DNA from: Cyanobacteriota bacterium
GTDB lineage: Bacteria > Cyanobacteriota > Cyanobacteriia > Leptolyngbyales > Leptolyngbyaceae
Reading direction: 5' to 3'
Assembly (NCBI GenBank): GCA_027482985.1
Contig: JAIXVO010000447.1
Coordinates: 1 to 13,064, forward strand
Length of the DNA stretch: 13,064 nucleotides
Position numbers and translations under genes: made by a program. Below the pieces are notes generated by a model that had not been told where the DNA came from, made no database searches, and was given only the letters and a program-made list of their open reading frames with translations. Position 1 is the stretch's first letter. Every line of letters starts with the position of its first letter. Below, one piece after another: positions 1 to 8,321 of the stretch.

Positions 1-256
1 GTTCAGCCATGCCAAAGCGACGATCGGCAACAAAGCGGATATCGGGGGCGTAGCCATACCACACCGAGACCCCATTGCGGCTGGTGACTAAGGCAAACCG
101 CACATGGTTGGTGGCGCGATCAAACTCGGCCCACCGGACTTCCAGGGTTTGTCCCCGCAGGAAATCAAATTTGCTGTTAGCCGGGAGGGTTCTGCTATCT
201 TCCACGGGTGCGGTTTTGATGACCGTTTTTTGCATCCCAACGATAAGACCTGTCAT
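1..256 (-). CDS. Partial protein, possible SH3-like domain (C-terminus off left edge)
   Basis: This is the first 85 codons of a minus-strand gene that continues beyond the left edge. The ATG at 256 is chosen because GAAGGAAG, a good Shine-Dalgarno match, lies 8 nt upstream; a second in-frame ATG at codon 8 has no such support. The protein starts MTGLIVGMQKTVIKTAPVED and continues with short beta-rich segments such as LEVRWAEFD, HVRFALVTS and VSVWYGYAPD. There is no signal peptide. The pattern of T-V-x-K-T-x-P followed by a basic beta-strand and an aromatic W-x-G/x-Y motif resembles SH3-like modules seen in some cyanobacterial cell-wall hydrolases. That is inference from general appearance only, and no catalytic domain is visible in the part present. 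The downstream neighbour in this window (GHL10-type hydrolase) lies 92 nt upstream on the same strand, so the two could be cotranscribed. Confidence 0.7.
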   Translation of the reverse strand, partial: MTGLIVGMQKTVIKTAPVEDSRTLPANSKFDFLRGQTLEVRWAEFDRATNHVRFALVTSRNGVSVWYGYAPDIRFVADRRFGMAE

Positions 257-348
257 ATCGGTAACTTCCTTCAGTTGACTGCATCCACTCTAAAAACTGG
301 CAGGAGTGAACTACAGTGCCCGTGTGGGTAGTTCTGACCGGAAACCTG

Positions 349-1518
349 CTATTGCGATCGCGGGGCGGGGGTGGGAAAGAGCGCCTGGAAGCCCGCTTTA
401 CGTTGTGTAGGAGATTCAGCGGTCTGTTCCCACAGACTTTCATAGTAAAAGAAGGCGACTCCTAAGCCACGTTCCTGGGCTGCCTGCACCTGGGCTTGTA
501 CCAGCCACATGGGAGCAGGTTTGGTGCGTAATCCGGTCATGATGCCGATACCAGTGGGAATTTTCTTTTGGGATTCCTGAATTTCGGGGCGGGACAATTG
601 GGGCAGAAAGCTTTGCAGGTCGGGGCGATAAACCTGCACGATCAGTTCGTCGGCAATGTTACGGCGCACCCAGGTCAGCCAGTCTTGCAGTTGGAGTTTG
701 TAGGCGAAGTCGTAATAGTTGGGCGAGATCGAAAAAATGGCTTTGGGTTTGCGGGCACTGACGGCTTGATGCAGGCGGTTCATGAAGGCCGTGATTTTGT
801 CAGCCCGCCACTTCAACCAGGCCGGATCTTGCGAATTCGCGGGTGGGGCTTTTTTCGTTTCTCGCTGATACAGGGCCACCGTGTAGCGATCGTAGCCAAA
901 CTCACTGGGCAAACTCATGTGGTCATCAAACTGGATGCCGTCTGCGTCGTATTGGGTGACAATTTCCAGCACCAGGTTCGTGATAAATTTTTGCACTTCG
1001 GGATGGAACGGATTCAACCACACCACTTCCCCGGCAGCACTGATGGAGGTTTGTTCACCATTCCGTTTTTGCGTCAACCAGTCGGGATGCTGGGTTGCCA
1101 GTTCGGAACTGGGGGGAGCCATGAAGCCAAACTCAAACCAGGGCACGACGAGCAAATTTTGGGCATGGGCTTGGGTGGTCAGGTCAGCGAGAATATCTTG
1201 TCCAGCGGTGCCAGTGTAGGTAAATTCTTGAATGCCCTGCTGTTTGGCGACCTGGCTGGGGTAAAACGTATAACCCGCATTCCAGACGACGGGATAGAGG
1301 GTGTTGAAGTTGAGCTGGCGAAGTTGGGTGACAGCGGCCTGCACTTTGACGCGATCGCGCAGGGTGTCCATATCGTTACTCGTCAGCCACACGCCGCGAA
1401 TTTCGGGTCTTGCCTGGGCCTGAACGCTGGTGAGGGGCGGCATCCAGGGGGCACCCAGGAGCGTCAGCCAGCAGGTGAGGCAGGCCAGCAAAGGCAGATA
1501 GCGTCGGAATCGGTTCAT
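349..1518 (-). CDS. Secreted family 10-type glycosyl hydrolase (GHL10/DUF187)
   Basis: A 389-residue protein with a clear signal peptide: a basic MNRFRRY start, a hydrophobic core at residues 8-24, and a likely cut after A36 (VQAQA before RPEIRG). The mature part opens with EIRGVWLTSND, the typical first strand of the GHL10 (DUF187, Pfam PF02638) TIM-barrel family. It continues with LNFNTLYPVVWN (69-80), VVPWFEFGF (124-132), HPDWL (144-148), VVWLNPFHPEV (165-175) and DGIQFDDH (193-200). The paired acids of the last motif are good candidates for catalysis. Members are predicted to act outside the cytoplasm on polysaccharide or peptidoglycan, but the substrate is not known here. The length is close to that of a single-domain member and nothing is missing. 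It lies 96 nt downstream of the DUF151 gene on the same strand, with a possible promoter of its own. The long plus-strand ORF over it is a shadow. Confidence 0.9.
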   Translation of the reverse strand: MNRFRRYLPLLACLTCWLTLLGAPWMPPLTSVQAQARPEIRGVWLTSNDMDTLRDRVKVQAAVTQLRQLNFNTLYPVVWNAGYTFYPSQVAKQQGIQEFTYTGTAGQDILADLTTQAHAQNLLVVPWFEFGFMAPPSSELATQHPDWLTQKRNGEQTSISAAGEVVWLNPFHPEVQKFITNLVLEIVTQYDADGIQFDDHMSLPSEFGYDRYTVALYQRETKKAPPANSQDPAWLKWRADKITAFMNRLHQAVSARKPKAIFSISPNYYDFAYKLQLQDWLTWVRRNIADELIVQVYRPDLQSFLPQLSRPEIQESQKKIPTGIGIMTGLRTKPAPMWLVQAQVQAAQERGLGVAFFYYESLWEQTAESPTQRKAGFQALFPTPAPRSQ

Positions 1519-1550
1519 GGGGTCGGAACTCGCAGCCAGGACGACTTGTC

Positions 1551-1578
1551 ATGATAGTCGCTCTCGTCTATTCTGCAA
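1551..1578 (-). promoter_or_regulatory. Candidate sigma-70 promoter for the GHL10 gene
   Basis: Read on the minus strand, TTGCAG (plus 1573-1578) is followed after 16 nt by TATCAT (plus 1551-1556). This would give a leader of about 25 nt before the hydrolase ATG at 1518. Both hexamers match the bacterial consensus in most positions. Cyanobacterial promoters often deviate from consensus, so this is a prediction by eye only. Confidence 0.35.
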
Positions 1579-1614
1579 GTGCTAGTTGTGCCGATCCGGA
1601 TGAATTGGTGCGGG

Positions 1615-2121
1615 TTATTGCGCTTCTTCGTTGCTAAATTTGCCGCGTTGGGAGAAATCTTCGGGGCGCAAGTTAGAAATAAAATCGCGAAAGGCTTGGC
1701 GTTCGGCTTCATCGGCATCGCGATCGACGGGAATGGAGGCATCAGCGATCACTTCTTCGACCACCCAAATGGGGCTATTGGTGCGGAGGGCCAGGGCGAT
1801 CGCATCACTGGGACGGGCATCAATTTCTTTTTTCGCCTCTCCCTGCACCACCACCAGCGACGCATAGAAGGTGTTATCTTGCAGCGAGTGAATGACGACG
1901 CGCTCCAGGGTCATGTCCCAGGCTTCCAGCATGTTGGCCAGCAGATCATGGGTCAGCGGTCGCGGAGGTGCCTGATTTTCAATCGCGTTGATGATCGCTT
2001 TCGCCTGATCATTCCCGATATAGATGGGAAGCGCGCGCCGCTCAGTGAAATCTCTCAGCAACACAATGGGGCTGCGGGTGACCGCATCCAATGCAATTCC
2101 AGCGACTTTCATCTCAATCAT
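1615..2121 (-). CDS. Bifunctional nuclease family protein (DUF151)
   Basis: A 168-residue cytoplasmic protein of the DUF151/bifunctional nuclease family (Pfam PF02577). The diagnostic block is EIDARPSDAIALALR (99-113). It is preceded by the typical LPIYIGNDQAKAI (31-43) and by THDLLANMLEAW (57-68). The N-terminus MIEMKVAGIALD fits the family. The ATG at 2121 is preferred because AGAGG (minus strand, plus 2130-2134) lies 8 nt upstream; the ATG four codons in (MKVAG) would sit too far from it. The acidic tail after residue 130, with DEAERQAFRDFISNLRPEDF (136-155), is usual for bacterial members. Plant and bacterial homologues have been reported to have nuclease activity, but the role in cyanobacteria is not settled. 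The gene is divergent from ribE across a 284-nt gap and may read into the GHL10 gene. Confidence 0.92.
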   Translation of the reverse strand: MIEMKVAGIALDAVTRSPIVLLRDFTERRALPIYIGNDQAKAIINAIENQAPPRPLTHDLLANMLEAWDMTLERVVIHSLQDNTFYASLVVVQGEAKKEIDARPSDAIALALRTNSPIWVVEEVIADASIPVDRDADEAERQAFRDFISNLRPEDFSQRGKFSNEEAQ

Positions 2122-2181
2122 CGTTTTAGCCTCTAGAACACCTGACGCAAGGGAACCTTAAACCACAAGTAAAGCGTAGTT

Positions 2182-2197
2182 TGTCACAATTGGTACA
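2182..2197. promoter_or_regulatory. TGT-N10-ACA imperfect palindrome between DUF151 gene and ribE
   Basis: TGTCACAATTGGTACA is a 16-bp dyad in which 12 of 16 positions are symmetric. It lies in the 284-nt gap between the divergent DUF151 and ribE genes, 60 nt upstream of the DUF151 start. The outer TGT-N10-ACA fits the loose form of the NtcA nitrogen-regulator site, but the central GTA-N8-TAC core is not matched well. It could be an operator for another dimeric regulator or chance. The rest of this gap holds no riboswitch or other structure that I can recognise. Confidence 0.2.
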
Positions 2198-2405
2198 CCA
2201 GCACACCTGCAAAAATCATGCGAACCATATTAGTGATCAATCACCTGACATCCAGTATGCCTTTATCTATCCCCTAATCCTAGATGATCATTATTCAAAT
2301 TTGGTAATCTCAGGTGACCTTCTGGGGGCTACAGCCAATGGGGGTTTACGAGAACAGAACAGAGGTGTTGCGCCCATTCGTCAATCGCTAGAATCACGGA
2401 ATTTT

Positions 2406-3083
2406 ATGTTTACTGGACTCATTCAAGGGATTGGTACATTACAACTACTGGCGCTCGATCGCGTGCAGGTGACTTGTCACCCCAGCAGCGTTCACTCTAT
2501 TGTGCCCGGATTGGCGCTGGGTGATAGCGTCGCGGTGGATGGGGTGTGTCTGACGGTGGTCGAGATTTTGCCTCAGGGGTTTGTGGCGGTGATCTCACCA
2601 GAAACTCGCGATCGCTCCACCCTGCGTCATGCCAATCATGCAATCGTCAATCTGGAAACCTCGCTGCGGGTAGGGAGTAAGCTCGGCGGCCACTTTGTCA
2701 CGGGACACGTGGATGGCATTGGGCAGTTAGAATCCGCCGTGGAAACCGCGACTTCTTGGGAACTCTCCTTTACTGCCCCGGCTCCCGTCGCCCGCTATAT
2801 TCTCTCGAAGGGAAGTATTGCCGTGAATGGGATCAGTCTCACGGTTGCCCAGTGCAATCCCGCTGGCACTCACTTCACCGTTGCCGTGATTCCCCACTCC
2901 TACCAGGAAACGAACCTACAATACCTGCAACCCGGTAGCCCCGTGAATTTGGAGGGTGACATTTTAGGCAAATACGTCGAGAAGTTTTTGCGCCACGGCA
3001 TCACCGAGGGCAGCGATCGCGCTAACTTCCCGGCGATCGATCAACTCACTCCCACCTTTCTGGCTGAACACGGTTATCTATAA
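2406..3083 (+). CDS. ribE: Riboflavin synthase (alpha chain type)
   Basis: A 225-residue enzyme that converts two 6,7-dimethyl-8-ribityllumazine molecules to riboflavin plus the pyrimidine product, the last step of riboflavin synthesis in the cytoplasm. The start MFTGLIQGIG is the family signature and fixes the ATG at 2406; the open frame extends 75 codons further upstream, but that stretch has no family similarity. The two lumazine-binding repeats are visible. The first covers about residues 1-93 with VAVDGVCLTVV (43-52), and the second about 94-195 with GGHFVTGHVDGIG (94-106), VNGISLTV (140-147) and VNLEGDILGKYVEK (180-193). Length is slightly above the E. coli enzyme because of a C-terminal tail of about 25 residues. 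The symbol ribE follows cyanobacterial and Bacillus-type usage; the E. coli name is ribC. No FMN riboswitch is seen upstream. It is divergent from the DUF151 gene. Confidence 0.97.
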   Translation: MFTGLIQGIGTLQLLALDRVQVTCHPSSVHSIVPGLALGDSVAVDGVCLTVVEILPQGFVAVISPETRDRSTLRHANHAIVNLETSLRVGSKLGGHFVTGHVDGIGQLESAVETATSWELSFTAPAPVARYILSKGSIAVNGISLTVAQCNPAGTHFTVAVIPHSYQETNLQYLQPGSPVNLEGDILGKYVEKFLRHGITEGSDRANFPAIDQLTPTFLAEHGYL

Positions 3084-3084
3084 G

Positions 3085-3110
3085 GGATACAGCCGTGAGT
3101 ATCTATTTTT
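3085..3110 (+). terminator. Weak candidate terminator after ribE
   Basis: Two bases after the ribE stop, GGATAC (3085-3090) can pair with GTATCT (3099-3104) over an 8-nt loop, with the outermost pair a G-U wobble. TATTTTT follows directly. The stem is short and AT-rich, so termination would be weak at best. Confidence 0.3.
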
Positions 3111-3124
3111 CTGGCAAATAAAAA

Positions 3125-3153
3125 TTGATGCTGCATCCAGACAGTATGATATA
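3125..3153 (+). promoter_or_regulatory. Candidate promoter for the small coiled-coil gene
   Basis: TTGATG (3125-3130) and GATATA (3148-3153) are 17 nt apart, in an AT-rich stretch about 38 nt before the ATG at 3191. The overlapping TATGAT (3145-3150) matches the -10 consensus better but leaves a spacer of only 14 nt. Prediction by eye. Confidence 0.3.
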
Positions 3154-3190
3154 AAGTCCAATAACCTGCTGAGCGACAGGGATTCAGTCG

Positions 3191-3442
3191 ATGTCTGATT
3201 TGTTGGAAATCAAGCAAGATGTCAAGGCTTTAAGCACCAGTGCCCAGATGTTGATCGATCAAGTCGCGACGCTGGCTGTTTCCATTGACCGACTAACTCA
3301 GGTGGTGGAGCGATCGGAACGAATGGCTGCTCAAAACGCTGAAATTGCCGCTCAAAACGCTGCGATTGTTGCGGAGCAAAGCCGAACTGTGAACCAATTA
3401 GTTGAAATGGTGAATCGCTTACTTCCCGATCGCACCCAGTAA
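3191..3442 (+). CDS. Small coiled-coil protein, function unknown
   Basis: An 83-residue protein that is helical and heptad-patterned from end to end. The start MSDLLEIKQDVKALSTSAQM places L/V/I at a/d positions, and the core VATLAVSIDRLTQVVERSER (25-44) continues the pattern. Residues 46-59 contain a near-exact heptad duplication, AAQNAEI followed by AAQNAAI, matched at DNA level by 16-nt units 21 nt apart. There is no Cys, no Trp, no signal peptide and no membrane segment, so it is probably cytoplasmic and oligomeric. I do not recognise a named family. Short coiled-coil hypothetical proteins of this kind are common in cyanobacteria. The ATG at 3191 follows ACAGGGAT by about 8 nt, a modest ribosome site. 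It stands between ribE (107 nt upstream) and an alpha/beta hydrolase gene (100 nt downstream), neither of which suggests a role. Confidence 0.7.
   Translation: MSDLLEIKQDVKALSTSAQMLIDQVATLAVSIDRLTQVVERSERMAAQNAEIAAQNAAIVAEQSRTVNQLVEMVNRLLPDRTQ
3326..3362 (+). repeat. In-frame 21-nt tandem duplication in the coiled-coil gene
   Basis: The unit GCTGCTCAAAACGCTG (3326-3341) recurs at 3347-3362 with a single change in the third base of the first codon (GCT to GCC). The period is 21 nt, exactly one coiled-coil heptad, so the copy extends the coiled coil without breaking its phase. Confidence 0.85.
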
Positions 3443-3542
3443 GCAACCGATTTCTGACGAGCCAGCTGCAAAATTCGTTGACCGCCTTCGAAAAATGCGA
3501 TTTCTGATTGTATCCCTACGCAATGGATGAGGAGCGGCAGGG

Positions 3543-4453
3543 ATGCGATCGCAAGTGTGGCGCTGGAGTCGGAGGGGGCTGATCGGGTTAGCGATCGCCT
3601 ATGGCTTGACCTGTGGCTGGCTTTGGGCTTTTCAGCGACAGTTGATATTTCACCCCAAATCGACATTGCTGCACTCCCCTGCTGATCCAGGATTCAAGCT
3701 GCCGTACCAGGAAATTACCATTCCAGTGCCGCATTCAGCTGATCAGTTGCGAGGGTGGTGGATTCCAGGCCCCGGCGCAGAGGCGATCGTGACCTTGCCG
3801 CAGGAGCCAGCAAAAGTGCTGAAATCGCCCAAAACAGTGCTCTTTTTCTGTGGGGCAGGCGGCAATCGCAGTTACTTTCTAGCGCGCATTGAAGGGCTAC
3901 GGCAACTTGGTTTTGCCGTGATGGTGGTGGATTACCGGGGCTATGGTCAAAGTCAGGGAGATTTTCCGAGTGAAGCCCAACTGTATGAAGACAGCAATCT
4001 GGCCTGGAATTACCTAACCCAAGTGCGCCAGGTGCCGCCCCGCCAGATTGTGCTGTATGGCGAATCTCTGGGGGGCGCGATCGCGATCCAGCTCGCCACC
4101 CAACATCCGCAGATTGCCGGGGTGATCATCCAGAGTTCCTTTACCTCAATGGCCGCGATCGCCCAGCACCGTCCGCTGCTGAGGCTGTTTCCCATCAATT
4201 GGTTGTTAACCCAGCGGTTTGACTCGCTCTCGAAGGTGTCCCAGGTGCGATCGCCCATCTTATTCATCCACGGGACTGCGGATCGCACGGTACCCGTCGC
4301 CATGAGTCAACAACTGTATCAAGCGGCATCCCCACCCAAACAATTACACCTGATTCCGGGGGCAGAACACGTAAAAATCTACCGTCCTGGCGAGGATTCT
4401 TATCTCAAAGCCATTCAGCAATTTGTCGATCAACACCTGTCAGCTAAGGTGAA

Positions 4454-4457
<4 letters not shown>
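3543..4457 (+). CDS. Membrane-anchored alpha/beta hydrolase (BEM46/ABHD13-like)
   Basis: A 304-residue serine hydrolase. The N-terminus is basic ([12 protein letters not shown]) and leads into one hydrophobic helix at 13-30, which is more likely an uncleaved membrane anchor than a cleaved signal. The fold shows the oxyanion strand [13 protein letters not shown] (98-110), [14 protein letters not shown] (126-139), the nucleophile elbow YGESLGG with Ser175, the acid in HGTADRTVP (Asp247), and GAEHVKIY with His276. The triad is therefore complete. The overall pattern is that of the BEM46/ABHD13/ABHD17-like group of alpha/beta hydrolases. The substrate is unknown; an acyl ester, thioester or peptide bond are all possible. 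AGGAG lies 8 nt before the ATG at 3543. The stop TAA overlaps the stop of alaS on the other strand. Confidence 0.9.
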
Positions 4458-7081
<2,624 letters not shown>

Positions 7082-7139
7082 GATTGCGTGAATAGCCTGT
7101 GCTTTAACTCAATGATTATCTGTCTTCATCATGCCGTAT

Positions 7140-7159
7140 GATTCCACCAACTCGGAATC
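7140..7159. repeat. Short inverted repeat in alaS leader
   Basis: GATTCC and GGAATC form a perfect 6-bp dyad around an 8-nt loop in the 116-nt gap between the phycobiliprotein-like gene and alaS. No U-tract follows on the minus strand, so it is not a standard intrinsic terminator. It could be a leader hairpin or an operator half-site pair, or chance. Confidence 0.3.
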
Positions 7160-7197
7160 TTTCCGGCAAGAGATACCCCTTACAACTATTGTCCTGC

Positions 7198-7671
7198 TTA
7201 GACTTGCCCCAGGACTTGGCGATTCAACTCCAAAATGGGACAGACCAGATCGGCTTGAGCCGCGGGTAGTTTCTGTTTCACCACTTCCTGCATAACGCGA
7301 TACGTGACATCACAGCTTTGTTCGGCACCGAAGGCTTTCATCACCGTCCGCATCCAAAATAACAACCGTTCTCGTAACGAATCAGGATCGTTCAACAACA
7401 TCGCGATCGCGGTATACCGCAACACCCGGATCGTATCCCGTCGCCACTTGGCACTAACATCTTCCTGTCCCCGAAAGAATAACTCCGGCGATCGCGATTG
7501 CATGTGGGCATAAACCTGCTCGACGATCTCCCGCTCCAACGCTTGCAGTTGGCGATAGGTGGTCGCTCGGACGGCAAACGAACGGGCATATTGCACAAAT
7601 ATCGACAGTTCGGCATCCGTCGCGTATCGTCCATCTGTTTCAATCCCCAACCGCTGGAGGTGGCTTAACAT
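7198..7671 (-). CDS. Phycobilisome/phycobiliprotein-family protein lacking the bilin Cys
   Basis: A 157-residue all-helical protein, close to the usual 160-175 residues of phycobiliprotein subunits. The core at 75-115, with RRDTIRVLRYTAIAMLLND and a following MRTVMKAFG, aligns with the conserved phycobilisome region C-x-R-D-x(4)-LRY...L-x-G...YLALG. The alignment puts Trp76 where the bilin-attaching Cys84 normally stands, while the Arg and Asp that hold the chromophore (here Arg78, Asp79) remain. Two other Cys (120 and 144) are not at standard attachment sites. The protein therefore probably does not carry a bilin at the usual position and may be a structural, regulatory or breakdown-related homologue. 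Its ATG comes 9 nt after the ferredoxin stop, with AAGGG overlapping that stop, which suggests translational coupling. This family assignment is by motif and not by search. Confidence 0.82.
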   Translation of the reverse strand: MLSHLQRLGIETDGRYATDAELSIFVQYARSFAVRATTYRQLQALEREIVEQVYAHMQSRSPELFFRGQEDVSAKWRRDTIRVLRYTAIAMLLNDPDSLRERLLFWMRTVMKAFGAEQSCDVTYRVMQEVVKQKLPAAQADLVCPILELNRQVLGQV

Positions 7672-7680
7672 GCACGACCC

Positions 7681-8166
7681 TTAATGTTCACTGGACTGAG
7701 AGAAATATTGTCCCGCATTAAAACTCGTTGTATCTTCAATTTGTTTCATCATCGACCGGGTGATTAGTTTACCTGCTTCCACCAGCACCTGACCAGTGAG
7801 GGGATGCAGTAAATCTTGCTCCGCCCTTCGCCCAATCAAAGCTTCGATATCTTTGATCGAGTTGATATACATCCCCGGTGGCAATTCCACCGTCACCCCA
7901 TTTTGAAGCACCCGCGCCTGACAGGCTAGCCGAGAATTGGGTTTACAAGTCGTAATTACTTCTAGGGTGCGCTGTTCCCGCCGATTGATGGGCGACAGCG
8001 ACTCCATTCCATCTTGCACGTAAATGTGACAGGTGGCACACATGCCCCTTCCGCCACATTCCTTCAGGACATCCAAATCTTTATTCAGTAGAACGGATAA
8101 TAAATTGCCGTTAGTCTCGATCGCCGTTTCTTGCGCGATCGGCTCCAGTCGCACGATTTTCACCAT
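7681..8166 (-). CDS. Adrenodoxin-type [2Fe-2S] ferredoxin with C-terminal extension
   Basis: A 161-residue one-electron carrier. The cluster ligands are Cys37, Cys43, Cys46 and Cys82, in the pattern C-x5-C-x2-C-x35-C (ECGGRGMCATC, then SRLACQARV). This is the adrenodoxin/ISC-type spacing and not the C-x4-C-x2-C of photosynthetic PetF. Cys74 is an extra. The ferredoxin fold ends near residue 96; about 65 further residues (PPGMYINSIKDIEALIGRRA onward) are not part of it and look helical. The ATG at 8166 is chosen because GAGG lies 6 nt upstream and MVKIVRLEP starts the first strand. An in-frame ATG at 8244 would add 26 Pro/Thr/Ser-rich residues that are only translated intergenic repeat. Without Fe-S partners nearby, its redox partner is unknown. 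The adjacent phycobiliprotein-like gene, 9 nt downstream, is the best clue. Confidence 0.92.
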   Translation of the reverse strand: MVKIVRLEPIAQETAIETNGNLLSVLLNKDLDVLKECGGRGMCATCHIYVQDGMESLSPINRREQRTLEVITTCKPNSRLACQARVLQNGVTVELPPGMYINSIKDIEALIGRRAEQDLLHPLTGQVLVEAGKLITRSMMKQIEDTTSFNAGQYFSQSSEH

Positions 8167-8177
8167 AGGAACCTCAG

Positions 8178-8230
8178 TTGGGGGTTGGGGAGTAGGGGTT
8201 GGGGAGTAGGGGTTGGGGGTTGGGGATTGG
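8178..8230 (+). repeat. G-rich tandem repeat, possible G-quadruplex
   Basis: TTGGGGG, then two exact 14-nt copies of TTGGGGAGTAGGGG (8185-8198 and 8199-8212), then TTGGGGG again and TTGGGGATTGG. Seven runs of four or five G occur in about 50 nt, enough for a G-quadruplex on the plus strand. The block ends 11 nt before the ferredoxin start codon, just upstream of its Shine-Dalgarno site, so the ferredoxin mRNA leader would be C-rich. GGGGAGT/GGGGTT-type repeats are common between genes in filamentous cyanobacteria. Confidence 0.9.
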
Positions 8231-8277
8231 CGGAATGTTGACAACGGTCACTCCCTCACCGTCCTTTCCCTTCCGCC

Positions 8278-8298
8278 TGACTTCTGACTTCTGTCTTC
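8278..8298 (+). repeat. Heptanucleotide short tandem repeat, copy 1
   Basis: Three adjacent heptamers, TGACTTC, TGACTTC and TGTCTTC, lie in the 155-nt gap between the Roadblock-like gene and the ferredoxin gene. They belong to the same family as the four heptamers at 11894-11921 and have the same orientation. They look like the short tandemly repeated repetitive (STRR) elements described in filamentous cyanobacteria. Confidence 0.75.
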
Positions 8299-8321
8299 GT
8301 CTCCTCCCTCCTCTCCATCAT

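Noticed and set aside
568..1554. 328-codon plus-strand open frame opposite the GHL10 gene
   Set aside because: It lies wholly over a gene with a signal peptide and strong family motifs; its translation is Gly/Val-rich and low in recognisable structure. Such antisense frames are expected in GC-rich coding DNA.
2181..2405. 75-codon N-terminal extension of riboflavin synthase
   Set aside because: The family N-terminus MFTGLIQG starts at 2406, and the upstream codons show no similarity to the family; they belong to the intergenic gap.
2280..2405. FMN riboswitch before ribE
   Set aside because: I looked for the conserved AGGG-rich boxes and paired helices of the RFN element and did not find them.
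3448..3507. Direct repeat CGATTTCTGA, two copies exactly 50 bp apart, in the gap before the hydrolase gene
   Set aside because: Only two 10-mer copies with no dyad symmetry and no promoter that I can tie them to; chance cannot be excluded.
8167..8244. 26-residue Pro/Thr/Ser-rich extension of the ferredoxin
   Set aside because: It is a translation of the G-rich intergenic repeat, and a ribosome site supports the start at 8166.
8178..8298. CRISPR-like array in the repeat-rich gap
   Set aside because: The repeats are short, directly tandem and have no unique spacers; no cas gene is present.
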